64,000 bases of DNA from Sordariomycetes sp. S80-01Y (lineage: Eukaryota > Ascomycota > Sordariomycetes), in the NCBI GenBank assembly GCA_037042185.1, contig JAXQJY010000033.1, forward strand, positions 3,162,001-3,226,000, in the 5' to 3' direction. The position numbers and the translations under genes are program-made. The notes under the pieces are model-generated. The model saw only the letters and a list, made by a program, of their open reading frames with translations, did no database searches and was not told the DNA's origin. Below, piece by piece: positions 1 through 11,008 of the stretch. Every line of letters starts with the position of its first letter. Position 1 is the first letter of the stretch.

Positions 1-1
1 A

Positions 2-178
2 CCTGACGAAGCTCAAAAGAATTTTGAAGAGGCGCTTGAGGATACTCCAAATAATAATCATCACAACCCCCGCAACTACAATTGTCTTGGGCGACAGCGT
101 GGCCCACTGGATGGTTCGGCTGGCGGCCAAATCAAAAGGCGTTATGTTGTCCATGGTTCCGATTTTCTTGGTGTTTAA
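2..178 (+). CDS. 3' end of an unrecognised protein (partial)
   Basis: An open frame enters from the left edge and ends at a TAA at 176-178. It encodes about 58 residues rich in Asn, Glu and Gly, with an Asn/His stretch near the start and the C-terminus HGSDFLGV. It has no start codon in the window, so it would be the last exon of a gene lying mostly outside. Third-position bias is modest. An overlapping longer frame from 24 begins only with TTG and has less coding-like composition. I do not recognise a family, so this rests only on the frame. Confidence 0.35.
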   Translation, partial: PDEAQKNFEEALEDTPNNNHHNPRNYNCLGRQRGPLDGSAGGQIKRRYVVHGSDFLGV

Positions 179-435
179 TCAACTCAATGGTATTTTAAAG
201 ACGCTGTGCGAGAATCATGTGTGGCTTGCTCATTTTCTCTCGCTGAAGCTTGCATACAGCTCCCATAATGATGATCGCCGACCTCGCTTCGCATACAGCA
301 TCCGACGCGTCAGGCTGGCCTCCGTCATCTTCGATCTCAACCCTCAGCATGGCGGCAGACTAGGCTTTGCAACATCATGTAATTACGCTGGTGCATCTCG
401 TCCACCAATGGCTACAGAAGGATTGGAATATGTTG

Positions 436-903
436 TCACTGGCACTGCACCTCCTTGCCGGTCGCGCGGGAAGCCCGAGGTTCTTTCATGCTCCGTCCAC
501 CAACATCGAAGATCAACGTCCCGCCAAGTATGGTCTGGCAAACGAGTGTCAAGGTGATCGACAGCTGAGTGAAAATAAGCAGTGCGGTCTGTGTTGTTGG
601 CGTTGATCTAGTTGCATCTAAGCGGTATAAGCTACAGTTTACATCCACACCCGTTGCATCGCTCATCTGTGCGGCTCCAAAGATCGACACTTCTCTCGAT
701 GATAGCTCATATTCGAACCAACGCCGCACCTTGGAGTGTTTCCGCTCGGCGATTCGGGTACCCGTATATGGACACTCCTTGAAGTTGACCTGCATGAACA
801 CTTCACGTATTGCGTCGTTGCGGGCGTGAGGGACGGCAGCCCACAACTTGAAGTTTGTACGGCGGAGATGGTGGGGCTTGTGGTGATCCTCCACGTCAGC
901 CAT
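436..903 (-). CDS. Unrecognised protein, about 140-155 residues
   Basis: Reads from an ATG at 903 to a TGA at 436-438. The first 85 codons show strong C/G-ending codon preference and a dense His/Arg/Lys start (MADVEDHHKPHHLRR), which favours this strand over the overlapping plus-strand frames. The middle is less coding-like. A possible in-frame intron starts at a GTAAAC just after the codons for ATGVD and ends at a CACTCAG before the codons for LSITLTL. The C-terminal part has a hydrophobic stretch (LSITLTLVCQTILGG). The frame stays open upstream to about 950 but offers no other ATG, so a 5' exon cannot be excluded. I do not recognise the family. It sits next to the SDR-UGT-DMATS trio and could belong with it. 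Confidence 0.45.
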   Translation of the reverse strand: MADVEDHHKPHHLRRTNFKLWAAVPHARNDAIREVFMQVNFKECPYTGTRIAERKHSKVRRWFEYELSSREVSIFGAAQMSDATGVDVNCSLYRLDATRSTPTTQTALLIFTQLSITLTLVCQTILGGTLIFDVGGRSMKEPRASRATGKEVQCQ

Positions 904-1490
904 GGCCTGCCCAAGGGTGGTGTAATCGAGGACCGTAAGTGATGATCGAGTGTTTCGGAGTGATCATGATATGTACCTGCACCTTGGAAATGGCACAGTC
1001 GATAACTTGTTAGTCACGAACCAACAGTTCTCGGGACAAGCCGAAACACAAAGAGGACTTTGACCACCCCCACGTTACAGGCAGCAATAGTACGAGAGCA
1101 GTACTGTAAATAGCCAACAGGACAACAAAGACAGCAAATGTACATCTTCCAAGTTAGAGCAGAGTCTCAGTATGCCCAATGATGTCGAAAAGCGAGCTCG
1201 GTCCCGGCTTTACGTAGCTCCCAGGGGGCAAGACCCACGCAACCACGCCCGGTCGGAGTTGTCTGCAGGCGATCTCAACCGACCTTGTTCAACACAATCA
1301 ACTCTCATCCGTCTCATCAGCGCATTCGATCGTTCTCTGTACTTTCCAGATCCCTATACGAGCCCTCCTCAGGTCAAACAACCTCGTTCTTGCTTTTTAG
1401 CTAGCCCTAGAGCCGACCCTACACAGATTGCCCGATTAGGAAATTATTCACTTACATCACCACTCTTCGGCCGCCGACTTTACAAACAAG
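904..1490. other. Intergenic: promoter region of the SDR gene
   Basis: There is no convincing gene here. A 112-codon plus-strand frame from 1172 runs into the SDR start in another frame and has no family features. It is probably 5' UTR. The last 100 bases are pyrimidine-rich, as fungal transcription starts often are. Confidence 0.5.
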
Positions 1491-2405
1491 ATGACGACGT
1501 CAGATCTTAGCATCAACAGCCTCTTCTCGGTAGAAGGCTTACGAGTCGTCATAACCGGAGGAGGCAGCGGCATGGGGGCGGCGATGGCCCGCACCCTGGC
1601 CGCCAACGGTGCCACTGTCTTCGTCCTTGGACGACGTTCAGGGCTTCTGGAAGAGACAGCAAAGGCTGCGGCTGACGAGGGGGCGACCGGGACCATTCAT
1701 GCCATCCAGTGCGATGTAACTTCGAAGGACAATTTGGAGGCTGCCGCCGAGAAGGTGAAAGTGAAGACGCCCTTCGTCGATGCGCTTGTGCTCAGCAGTG
1801 GCTCGCCAGGCCCCCCGTTGCCGTTCCCTAAGGGACCTAGCGGACCAAACTTAGAAGCCTTGCAGGAGGCACTATGGGAAACTCCTATGGAAGACTTCAC
1901 GGCTACATATAACGCAAACATCACCGGTGCTTTCTACACATCAGTCGCCTTCCTTCAGCTTCTTGCGGCAGCCAATGCTGAGGATGTGCGCACGCCCTCT
2001 AGGCCTCGACCACAGATCGTCCCCATCAGCAGCATAGCATCATATGCCAAGGGAGCTGCATCTGGCTACGCTTACAACTCGTCCAAAGCTGCCGTCAACC
2101 AACTCTTCAAACAGCTGTCTAATCTCCTCATACCTTACGATATTCGGTGCAACGTGCTCTGCGCGGGTATCTGGCACACGCCGATGACGGATGGGACGAC
2201 ACTGACACAGATTGCGAAGGCTGGTACCAAGCCGTCAGAGGAGGGATCATACGATAGGGAATTAGTTCCAGCGACTAGGATCGGCGGCGACAAGGACATC
2301 GGCGGCTTAATCGTATGGCTGATCTCGGGGGCTGGAAGCTACATGAATGGAAGCGTGGTGATGGCGGATGGTGGTGCACTGCTGGTACGACCTTCTAGTT
2401 ATTGA
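1491..2405 (+). CDS. Short-chain dehydrogenase/reductase (SDR)
   Basis: An intronless gene of 304 residues with a classical SDR layout. The NAD(P) motif TGGGSGMG is at residues 22-29, an NAN motif follows at about 141-143, the catalytic serine lies in PISSIAS near 180, and the YxxxK pair is Y195/K199. The C-terminus has the usual MADGG substrate-loop ending. The family oxidises or reduces alcohols and ketones with NAD(P)H in the cytosol. An insert rich in Pro and Gly (SGSPGPPLPFPKGPSGP, about 103-119) lengthens it relative to a typical 250-residue SDR. It converges on the UGT gene with a 31-bp gap and lies within 3 kb of a DMATS gene, so a tailoring role is plausible. The substrate is not shown. 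The ATG at 1491 is the first in frame. Confidence 0.9.
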   Translation: MTTSDLSINSLFSVEGLRVVITGGGSGMGAAMARTLAANGATVFVLGRRSGLLEETAKAAADEGATGTIHAIQCDVTSKDNLEAAAEKVKVKTPFVDALVLSSGSPGPPLPFPKGPSGPNLEALQEALWETPMEDFTATYNANITGAFYTSVAFLQLLAAANAEDVRTPSRPRPQIVPISSIASYAKGAASGYAYNSSKAAVNQLFKQLSNLLIPYDIRCNVLCAGIWHTPMTDGTTLTQIAKAGTKPSEEGSYDRELVPATRIGGDKDIGGLIVWLISGAGSYMNGSVVMADGGALLVRPSSY

Positions 2406-2436
2406 GTCAATGGATATAGATGCCCTTTAAGATCCT

Positions 2437-4031
2437 CTAGCAAGCACCTTGCTGCGCCCTGACTAAGTCCAGTATAGTCTCAGCAGCAATGTCCCGTCCC
2501 GTTCCCCTCTTCTTTGACTTCTGCGCCAGCATTCTTGATCTTGCCGCATAATGTTCATGATTTTCCAAGATCACATCGTGCAAGATGGGTGTCAATTCTG
2601 AAACAGACCATCGCGGGCAGGCTTTGATGTTGCCCCAGCGCCCGACGCCTAGCCACTCAGCCCGATTTGCATAATCGTAGGTGTCTGCCCAGACTCCCAA
2701 GATAACTTGCGGCACTCCAGCACTACTCATGTCAGCTTCTCAACGAAGTTTGGGGTGTTAAATTCTTACAGGACTGCTTCATAGAATGAACTCGCGCCAC
2801 CGTGGTTGATGGAGGCGATCACCGCCCCGGAATCAAGTAAAGCTGCTGGGTCTCCCTTGATCCACTCAACAATCCGGACTGTATCATCGTCTATCTCCTC
2901 GCGTAGGATCTCATGAACCGCTGAGCCTTCCCCAGTGTCGTATCTTTTTCCCCATTTTGTCTCCTTTGATACTTTCCAAAGTACCTTCAACCTCTTTGCC
3001 CCGCTTGTATCGAGCAAGACTCTCAAAGCCCTGGCCATCTCTAACATCTCATGTTCCTCCACACGGCATAGAGTTCCAAGGTTAATGTATATCACCGAGC
3101 CCTCGGCTGCCCACGCCGACAGCTCAGGATCTGAGACTTTCAGCGGCACAGCGGTCCTCAATATTGGGCCACAGGGAACGATCTTCTTCTCAAAGTTGCC
3201 TGGCCCCTGATGTCCCTCGAGTTCTGGAAAGTCAAGCTCTGGGCTTGAACTCAGCAGGACTTTGTCCATATGCGCCGCTCCACCTCCTACCAGACTCAAC
3301 ATGCTCGCCACTTCAAGATCTGGTAGTCCGGCTAGCTTCCTGACCTGTGCCTGCCACCCCGGTACCTCAGTATCATGTGTCAATATTCGCACAATGCGCT
3401 TATAGAAGTACCAGTTTTGAAGCAGCCCCCACCAGGTCAGCGGCATTGTAAGCGCTGCACCGTGGACTGGCCACTTGTTCCACCCCGTGTGGCCGCCTTC
3501 AAGATGACTTGTGAAGTCTTTGAGAGAGTTTGGCGATAGTACAGCCAGCTTAAATCTCTCAGGATCAAGTGAGTGGACATGCTGACAAGCGCTGAGAGCA
3601 GGACTAAAGAGTCCGTCAACAATGACGGTGTGAGGGGCAAGCTTTGTGATCAAAGATGAGACTTGCTCAAACATCCCCACGTACTCCTCGGGGGTCCACG
3701 AAGAAGACATTTTCAGCAAGAAGAATCGGATAGCAGTTGGTGTATTCCATATTCCCGGCGTCAGCTTTGCGACATGCAGCATACGATTGTTCGGGTCGTC
3801 ATCTCGATCAAGAACCTCAAAGATCGGAGGCCCATCGACCTTGTGAAAAGTCGGTTGAGTCTCGGTTCTGATTGTAGATAGAGCTGATTTGACCGTCTCG
3901 TTGAGAGCCCCAAAAGAGGCAAGGTGAAGCTCGACGGATGGGTCTTGCTTGAGGAGGGCGTAGGCGGCAGCAAGATAGACATTAGAATGTCCTGACTCGG
4001 AACAGCAAAGCATAAGCACCTTCCCACCCAT
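2437..4031 (-). CDS. Family 1 UDP-glycosyltransferase, two exons
   Basis: Exons 4031-2770 and 2722-2437 are joined across a 47-bp intron, giving 515 residues. The N-terminus (GGKVLMLCCSESGHSNVYLA) is the Rossmann strand and loop of GT-B glycosyltransferases. The C-terminal donor-binding region has VEWIKGDPAALLDSG followed by INHGGASSFYEAVLAGVPQV, matching the HGG...G.P box that binds the UDP-sugar. The intron splits this box and its junction restores it exactly. A longer frame reaches 4082 but starts with TTG, so the ATG at 4031 is preferred. No signal peptide or membrane segment is evident, which fits a cytosolic enzyme glycosylating small lipophilic molecules. It is divergent from the prenyltransferase gene. 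Confidence 0.88.
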
Positions 4032-5117
4032 TTTGAAAGACTTTTCATGTACGATTTGGGTGAAATTCTGCGTTTCGGCCAAACCTGAGCGTCTTCAAAT
4101 CCCCCATAACCAAGGGGTGCAATTCCGTGGTGATCTCGGTACTCGGTGTAGTTGCCTGCTCAGGGTTCATACGACTTGGCTTTCCGACAGACCAAGCACT
4201 CATATCCCATGCGGCATTCTCTTGGAGGTCTCTGATCAACTGACGCATGACCTTTGCCAACATCACTACATCCCGTCCTGTCTCTGAGTCTTAACACCGG
4301 GTGGGTCCTCGCCACCGGGGTAGGACAAGAGCGATGGATTGGGAGGCCCGCAGGGTGTGCATATATAAGCACAGCTCAGTAAGAGACATACCGCTATAGC
4401 GAAGCAATTGGTATAACAGTATTGGTTTGTCCTTCTGCCTAGCGTTGCCCGTGTTCCCACGGCTCATTGTGTGGGGTATCTCACGATCTTCGCCGTGCCG
4501 TCGCTTACGCTGCCCTCAAAGGGAAAGCCGCAGAACAAGGAGTACATCATACTAACGCCGCTCATATGTATCTGCCTGCAAATTCTCCGCAGAGATCATC
4601 ATCGTTGGAGCAAGATCCAGGGCCACCCGAAGTTCTTAGATCGACGCCGACTATATCGCCGATTTACATCAATCCTGCCGCACACCGCGTCTAGGCCTTC
4701 TCCCCACGATCCCCCGCTTGGTCTGACCTTCATTGCGTGTCTTGCAGAAAAGAAGGATTGTTCCGCAGCAGGCTTGTCTCGGAGCTCGTAGATGACGCAT
4801 GCCCAGCCGGTGGAAGATGGATCACTTGTACCGAGACAGATGCGACCATCAATAGGTGGCTTTGTTGACTTCGCGTGCAGTTTACTCCTTTATGGAGATC
4901 TTCTTCTACTTCGGATGATGTACTTTGGGTCTCCACGTTAAGACCAAGTTGTCCACCTTATAAGGTATTCGAACGTTAGCTGGACGCGGTGAAGGGTCAC
5001 TCTACGGCGATTGATAGTGGAACTTCGACACATCTATAGTGTTTGAGATTAATTATCCCAAATATTTCACTTTCTACAGTCTTACAGTGCTACTAAAGCC
5101 TTCTCATACTTTTGAAA
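4032..5117. promoter_or_regulatory. Divergent promoter between UGT and DMATS genes
   Basis: There is no supported gene in this 1.1 kb, only short overlapping frames. A TATATAAG element lies at about 4362-4369, upstream of the UGT gene. A CTTATAAGG element at about 4957-4966 lies some 155 bp before the DMATS start. Shared control of the two genes is inference. Confidence 0.45.
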
Positions 5118-6494
5118 ATGGCATCAGAAGTTAGCGGTGCCCCTGCAACAGCCATAAGCCCCCCCAATGTGGTCAACAAGCCCAGCGACACTCTCACAGA
5201 GCAGACATACATTGGAGGGTGAGGAACCCAGTCAACTGCATCATTAAGAAAAGAAACTGACATGAAACAAGCTCGGTGCCTATTTCGAAAGACGATGTGG
5301 CTTTCTGGGAATCGCAATGCCTACCATCCTTTTCCTCTCTCCTTACTTCGTCAGGATCTTACACGCCAGAGCAAGCGGCCTCACATGTCCAGTTCTTCAA
5401 GGAACATGTGATTCCACACATTGGGCCCAAACCTAAGTCAGGAGGTGCCTACCTTCTGGCTCACACGGGCTCCGTGATTGAGAATTCAATCAACTTCAGC
5501 GACAAGCTCAACACGCCCCTTATCAGGTTTATCTTCCAGCCCATGGGCATCGAAGGAATCCCCGAGGCTACAAAGGCGGACATGGGTTGGTTCCACCAGA
5601 CGGCCCGGACATTCTGCCTGAGCGACGCGGAGAAAGCAACACTGAAAGAGAAGGTACCCGAGCTGAGCGCCATCCCTCAATATCTGGTCGGCTTTGATCT
5701 GGAGCCAGATGAGAGGAGAACGTTCAAGGCTTACTTTGCGCCAATGTACAAGCATATTCTTCACCAGGCCGACACTGATCAATTAATCTACGACTTGGTG
5801 AGGAATCTTCGCAAGGGCGAGACATTGATTCCTGCTCTTCAGAAGATCGAGGCTTTCCGCAAGGAAGAGCCGCAACGACCAGTTGATTGCATTGGCATTG
5901 ACTGTATCAAGCCCGAGGAGGGCGCTCGCTTCAAACTGTACACTCGACTCCCCAAAGATACAAACAACTGGTCGTTCATGAAACATCAAATGACCCTCAA
6001 CGGGCGTCTGACGGACGAGACAGTACTCGAAGGTCTCGAGATTCTCAAGGGCATCTGGCACCTACTCTTCGACGAGCCAGAAGGGTTCACAGAGAAAGAC
6101 CGCTCGAAAGAAGAAATGCACACAGAGGGTCCCCATTTTGGTCTCCTGTTGTCTTGGGAGCTGCAGCCAGGCAAGGCCGACCCCATCCCCAAGCTGTACG
6201 TACCGCTGTGGAAGTTTGCCAAGAGCAATAAGACAATCGGGGAGAACTGGACCAAGATCTTCCAGAAGTGGAACTGGAGCTGGGGTAACGATGGGAAGTA
6301 CATGCAAGAGATTGAGAAGGCATAGTAAGTTCAATCCCGGCCCCTGAATGAGAACAGCTACTGATCTTTTGAATAGTGGCCCACCAGGTGTTTCCGAGGG
6401 AACGCCCATCTGCCACACATATGCTTCCTTCAACTTCTCAAAGAAGAAGGGAAAGTACATGACCTCCTACAACTCGCCTCCCCTCATTATGTAG
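5118..6494 (+). CDS. DMATS-type aromatic prenyltransferase, three exons
   Basis: Exons 5118-5218, 5272-6324 and 6377-6494 give 423 residues, the usual length for the family (about 420-470). After a variable start, the protein shows DVAFWESQCLPSFSSLL, GGAYLLAHTGSVIENSINF, an arginine in the PLIRFIFQPMG strand, a KLYTR strand and a C-terminal ICHTYASFNFSKK, typical of the ABBA-barrel prenyltransferases. Members move a dimethylallyl or longer prenyl group onto indoles, tyrosines or other aromatics. Both introns are GT-AG and their splices restore IGGSVPISKDD and EKAYGPPGVSE. The enzyme usually works in secondary-metabolite pathways. Here its neighbours are a UGT and an SDR, with no PKS or NRPS visible, so its acceptor is unknown. 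Confidence 0.9.
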
Positions 6495-7184
6495 GAAATG
6501 TACCTGGAGCAGCCTCAACTGGCAGCAAGATCAGATATACACGTGCCTTCTCTGCGTCCCTGTTCCGTGATTGTTCTTCCCAGCGTCATTGAACACCTGT
6601 TTGAAGTTATACAGCTCATCTTCTCGGTTTTGCTACGAGTTGTTTGCCCACTGCCTCGGGAAGTTCGTTTCTAGTCTGATGAGAGTTAAAATCATCACTG
6701 ACGGCGGCTGTGCAACCATAAGAGATGTTTAAAGTTACAACCTGTTATGTACAGGAGCTTCGGCCTTGGAGAAGTTGTAGGGGAGCCAGATCACCGATGT
6801 GGCTTGAATCAGCTTCAAGTGAGTAGATCTCAACCCAGGCGTGCCACGGCTGGTGCTCACCTTGAAAGAGCAGCATCTCTGAAGGGGGCATTCTGGCTGT
6901 TGAATTAGGATCAATAAGTCAAATGCTCACATTCTTTCACCTTGTGCGTTGTTAGGTCTCATCGCTAACATATGGTGGACAGGGGAGTAACCCCGTGCTG
7001 AAAGTGAGCAAGGCAAAATACATGAGCAAGGAAACGCGCGCAACAGAGATCTCATGATCGGTGACCTTCTATAAGTCTATCCATTTATCCCAGGGTATCG
7101 ACCTCACCTGCCTCCCGCATTATGACCTTCCATTACGCTCCCCATCTCCACTTCTCTGCCACTCGGCCTCAGACCGTCCGCAGT
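6495..7184. other. Intergenic, 690 bp
   Basis: It lies between the DMATS and the LMW-phosphatase 3' ends. Both flanking genes end into it, so it probably holds terminators. I see no RNA gene or coding frame of note. Confidence 0.4.
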
Positions 7185-7788
7185 CTATTCCCCAACGACG
7201 TCTTTTAGGAAGTTCCTCGAGAACCTTGAGCACTGCTCGAAAGCCTTCTTGAACCCCTCATCCCCGCCGTAGTAGGGATCGTTGACGATCTCGGCCTTCG
7301 AGCCCCCGCCGTACTCCCCAAACAGCATTACTTTCGCCTTCGCCTCTGGGTTCCCTCGTTGTGCGCGCTGCAGGTCGGAGAGGTTGGAACGGTCCATGGC
7401 AAATATATAGTCGAACTTCTCAAGGTCGGATGTCCTGAACTGTTCACTTGGTCAGCGCACTGCTCGAAACGGGATTCGGAGCTGCTTCCGCCCGTAGCAG
7501 CTCGTCCGGGCGCACGGCGCAGAGCGAGCGCGGCGAGGAGTGGGAGGGAGAACGTACGCGACGGGCCTCGTGGTCGTAGTCTGTGATTCCATTCTGTTCC
7601 AGCGTGGCCATCGTCCGCGAGTCGGGCGGGTCGCCTTGGTGGTACGCTGCTGTCCCGCAGGAGTCGATTGTGCCGATCTTGGAGCTATACTTGGGGTCTT
7701 TGGCGATGGAGCGGAAGATACCCTCCGCCATAGTGCTGCGGCAAATATTGCCGAGACAGACGAAGAGAACGGATATCGGCTCGGGCAT
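7185..7788 (-). CDS. Low-molecular-weight protein tyrosine phosphatase
   Basis: Exons 7788-7558 and 7439-7185 give 161 residues, the family size. The P-loop VCLGNICRS near the start holds the catalytic Cys11 and Arg17. The general acid is the Asp in VNDPYYGG near the C-terminus, and FDYIFAMDRSN is the conserved core strand. The 118-bp intron is GT-AG. A longer frame starts at 7950, but LMW-PTPs begin just before the P-loop, so the ATG at 7788 is preferred. The enzyme is cytosolic and removes phosphate from phosphotyrosine. It corresponds to the yeast LTP1 family. Confidence 0.92.
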
Positions 7789-8241
7789 TGTGGCGATTAG
7801 TTTGTGCAAAGGTTGTAGGAATATAGAAAGAAGAAGTGTGTGCGTTGTCGCGAGGCTCAGTTGCGCTCCGTTGGCGAGTGGGGGATGAGGGGCCAGTGGC
7901 GACGTCAACAGAGCGAGTCCACTGCCCGCCCACATCACGAACACAATCACGGTGAACTTTCAAGACGCAGGGCAATTTTAAGCACAGGTGCGCTCTCGTA
8001 TTCATCATTGTAACTTTGCGTCCTACACAACGAGAGAGGGGATGTTACCGCAATGTGGTCAACAGCAAGCCTTTTTCGTTCCATAGCAAACCAAAACCGA
8101 GGTAACCCAAATCCAAAATACAAATCGCTCCAAGACCAAGTGACGCCATGCTCAAAAGAACGTAAAGTAAGTATACAATAAGATACACGACTTCCCACCG
8201 TGCCAAGGCCACGCCTCAGTGTTATACAGGCAGGTGTCCTG
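7789..8241. other. Intergenic: promoter of the LMW-PTP gene
   Basis: This 450 bp holds the upstream region of the phosphatase and the 3' end of the PRELI-like gene. I see no additional gene. Confidence 0.4.
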
Positions 8242-8940
8242 TCACGCCTGCAGTTGACGCTCTCTCCGAAGAGTCTCGAGAACTCCAATCACGCCGTTAT
8301 TGCGAATGCGGTCGAGAACATGGCGCATTCCGTCGCGGCTTTTGCCAAGCTGATCTTGCGTCTTGTTTGAGGCGAGGGATTCGATCGTTCGGCCAATTCG
8401 TTTCGCTCCCCAGCCAGAGGATAAGCCGGAGAACCAGCCGTCGCTTTTGCTCTGTGCCTGATCGAACTTGTCGCGAAGCTTCTCTCCAATGCGGGACTTG
8501 AACATGACACTCGTAATGACATCCGTTTCGTTGCCGAGTTTCCGCTCGGGTTCCTTGGGAATGGCAAAGTGTTGCCGTTCAATGACGGAGAGCACACCAG
8601 TGAAGTTCAGATTTTGGCTCTCTGTGCTCATCCATCCCTCCCTGATGTCGACCACGCTCGTCTCAAGAACGTAGCTCGCCTTATCTCCCGAGCCGCCCCC
8701 GGTCATACTAGCGGGCAACAGCTTGAACACCGCCGCCGGAATGCGGCTTCGTTTCAAGTGCACCCTCGTTGTGTGCAATCGCTGCGTCTCAGCATCGACG
8801 TAGCTAGAGATTGTATCCGTGCTGATGACATGGTTGGCGAAGGGATTGAGGCGTGGGGAGCAGTAGCGCAGGTAGTATGCGAGGGTGACCGTCGGGAAAG
8901 GGTGGCTGTAAGTGTGCGTGGTTGAGTGCGTGAGGACCAT
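8242..8940 (-). CDS. PRELI/MSF1-domain protein, Ups1-like
   Basis: An intronless gene of 232 residues. The start (MVLTHSTTHTYSHPF, then FANHVISTDTISSYVD and HTTRVHLKR) matches the PRELI/MSF1 domain, and is closer in feel to yeast Ups1 than to Ups2. The family shuttles phosphatidic acid or phosphatidylserine across the mitochondrial intermembrane space with Mdm35. The last 70 residues are a charged helical region beyond the core domain. No classical presequence is seen, in keeping with the family. The assignment to Ups1 rather than a paralogue is less sure than the family. Confidence 0.85.
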   Translation of the reverse strand: MVLTHSTTHTYSHPFPTVTLAYYLRYCSPRLNPFANHVISTDTISSYVDAETQRLHTTRVHLKRSRIPAAVFKLLPASMTGGGSGDKASYVLETSVVDIREGWMSTESQNLNFTGVLSVIERQHFAIPKEPERKLGNETDVITSVMFKSRIGEKLRDKFDQAQSKSDGWFSGLSSGWGAKRIGRTIESLASNKTQDQLGKSRDGMRHVLDRIRNNGVIGVLETLRRERQLQA

Positions 8941-9600
8941 GATCGCTGTCGGCGTCGGAATGAAATCGAGTTATACAAATTTGTAATCGAAGAGTGCTCG
9001 ACTAGAGCTCGACGGGACACATCGGCCGGAGCATGGAGGTTAGCCTCTTCAGGTGCGTTGAATCAGCACCGTTGCAAAGCTAGTCAATCCAAAGATCGGC
9101 GGAAAATACACCACAATTGTTGAAATCTTGCGGTGCAGGAATCAGAGAAGAGAAGAGGACGAGAAGCAATGGGGGCAGAGTGGTGCGAGGAGGGAAGAGG
9201 GGGCGAAGGTGGTGTCGTCGATGGGATGATGTGGTGGATGGATGGATGGCAATTTTACCAGGCAGGCCGGGCGTTGCAGCAGCTGCTGGAGGTCGAGAAC
9301 GTGATGGAAGGGGTCAGCGAGATGCTCATTGGTCGAGAATGCGGGGCTGCTGCGACTGATCCGGGGGTGGCGCCAGAGGGCACGTGATCTCTACCTATCT
9401 CTCACGCGTTGACATGTGACCCCAATTAGGTTCGAAGCTTGAGCTCTGTCACTCTGGAAGCTCGAAATCGATGATTCATTGAATACACCTGAGAAGCAAT
9501 AGTACAAATTTATTCTATTGGTCAATTTCAATACTTCGCTGACGCCAACCCAACGTGTACCCAAAATGCCAGCAACGCCCATCTCAGAATGACCCTTTGA
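8941..9600. other. Intergenic, 660 bp, with a short GGAT repeat
   Basis: This is the upstream region of the PRELI-like gene. A purine-rich stretch at about 9130-9250 includes tandem GGAT units (gtggatggatggatgg). The plus-strand frame covering it has skewed composition from the repeat and is not a gene. Confidence 0.45.
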
Positions 9601-11008
9601 TCAGAGCAAGAACTCCGTCTCGGCGAAGTGCCGCATCACTACGCGTCCCTCGCTGAAAGCTTCCCTGTCCATCCTGACAATGATGGCAGCATGGCTATGG
9701 CGGACTTTGTGTATCCAGACGGGAAACTTCCTCCATCCAATGGAATTGAGCGAGTCAATCATCTCGAACTGGCTCGGTTTTAGCGCGAGCGTCGGCTGCG
9801 CAGGCACGCTCATCCTCCGCTCCCGCTTGATAATCTTCCTTTGGTCGGTCTCCTCGCCCCCCGAGGATTCGTCTTCCGCGCGAAGGTACTGCTGGCCTTG
9901 GGCGGCGTTTAGCGTCTCGAAGACCTGCTCGACCTCACCGCGCATTTCCTTTATCAAGAGCGGAACGCGGTATCGATTCACGTCTATGCCCCCTTCGCCC
10001 TTCTCATGTAGCTTTATTCGACTTGCAGACCGGGCGGTCTGATATGCCGAGTTGCATAGGAATCCGACGATCCCAATAGGTATCAAGAAGGTAAGCGTCA
10101 GGATCAGCGGTACCCTCTTTGTCCACTTTACCACGGTCTCTGTGCTCGTACTAGGTTGCTGTACCTTCGGCTTCGCATCAAATGGAAGCTTTGGGTCAAG
10201 AATGACCTCTTCGAATCCATCCAGGAAGTTGACGTTTAGCGTATCCGGATCAGTGTATGGATCCGTCTTGGATATCGCTGCCGAGTAATAAACAACGCTT
10301 CGATCGTTGACGATGTTGCAGTAGAGGGTAGGACGCTTGAACTTTCGCAGGCCAGTCATGAAGATGGACTTTGGGTCGGTCATCACGGCGAGAAGTGGTC
10401 TGCCATCGTCGCGAAATGAGTCGACCACGAAGAGTTGGCGCCCGGACTCAGAGAGGGTGCGTGCGCCGAGGGCGTTCCAAACGTTGCTATGCCAGCCCTT
10501 CATAGGGGTTGGGACACCGAGATGAGGTGTCGCGAAGGTGGTGAAGTTCTGCCACATTAGCAATGTGCCTCCATCTGCTGTGGTTCTCCAGTACTCACCA
10601 AGCATTCAACTTGATCTAATATCCCCTTGGCCTGTAATAATCCGACCGCATACCTCGCAACTAGGCCACCGAGCGAGTAGCCTACGATGCTTAGCTTGGT
10701 GAAGTTTCCATCGCGCATCGTCTCTTCGATCTCGGCGCAAACACGCTCACCACCCCTCTCGATGCCATCATACGTGAAGCTCCCTGTATTTCGCTTCGCC
10801 AAAAGCAAGTATAACTCTTCTTCGGAATGTGCTGCTCGCAGGCTCTTGGCAATACTGACCATATGGTTCGGGTTGCCCCAAAGCTGCTCTCAATCAGCTA
10901 CACACGGACCTACCGGGGGGGTGGAACAAGGGCTGGAGCCTAAGAACTTACGCCGTGGACGAGCACACAAAGGTGCTGTGCTTTTGGACTTCCGCCTGTG
11001 TATTCCAT
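9601..11008 (-). CDS. DUF676 serine esterase/lipase with one membrane segment
   Basis: Exons 11008-10952, 10883-10599 and 10548-9601 give 429 residues. The splices produce LCVLVHGLWGNPNHM, the start of the alpha/beta-hydrolase fold, then the nucleophile elbow GYSLGG with Ser89, then VNFTTFATPHLGVP-type sequence. A probable transmembrane helix spans about residues 260-281 (VPLILTLTFLIPIGIVGFL). The C-terminal part is charged. This resembles the Rog1/Lpl1-like fungal lipases, which act on lipid droplets or monoacylglycerol. The exact substrate cannot be read from the sequence. A tiny 19-codon first exon is needed to supply the HG oxyanion strand. Confidence 0.87.

Noticed and set aside
24-557. 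177-codon plus-strand frame at the left edge
   Set aside because: It starts with TTG and has poor composition. It overlaps a better plus frame at 2-178 and a better minus frame at 436-903.
1172-1510. 112-codon frame before the SDR gene
   Set aside because: It overlaps the SDR start in another frame, has no family features and looks like 5' leader.
7789-7950. N-terminal extension of the LMW phosphatase
   Set aside because: Family members begin just before the P-loop. The extension has no presequence pattern.
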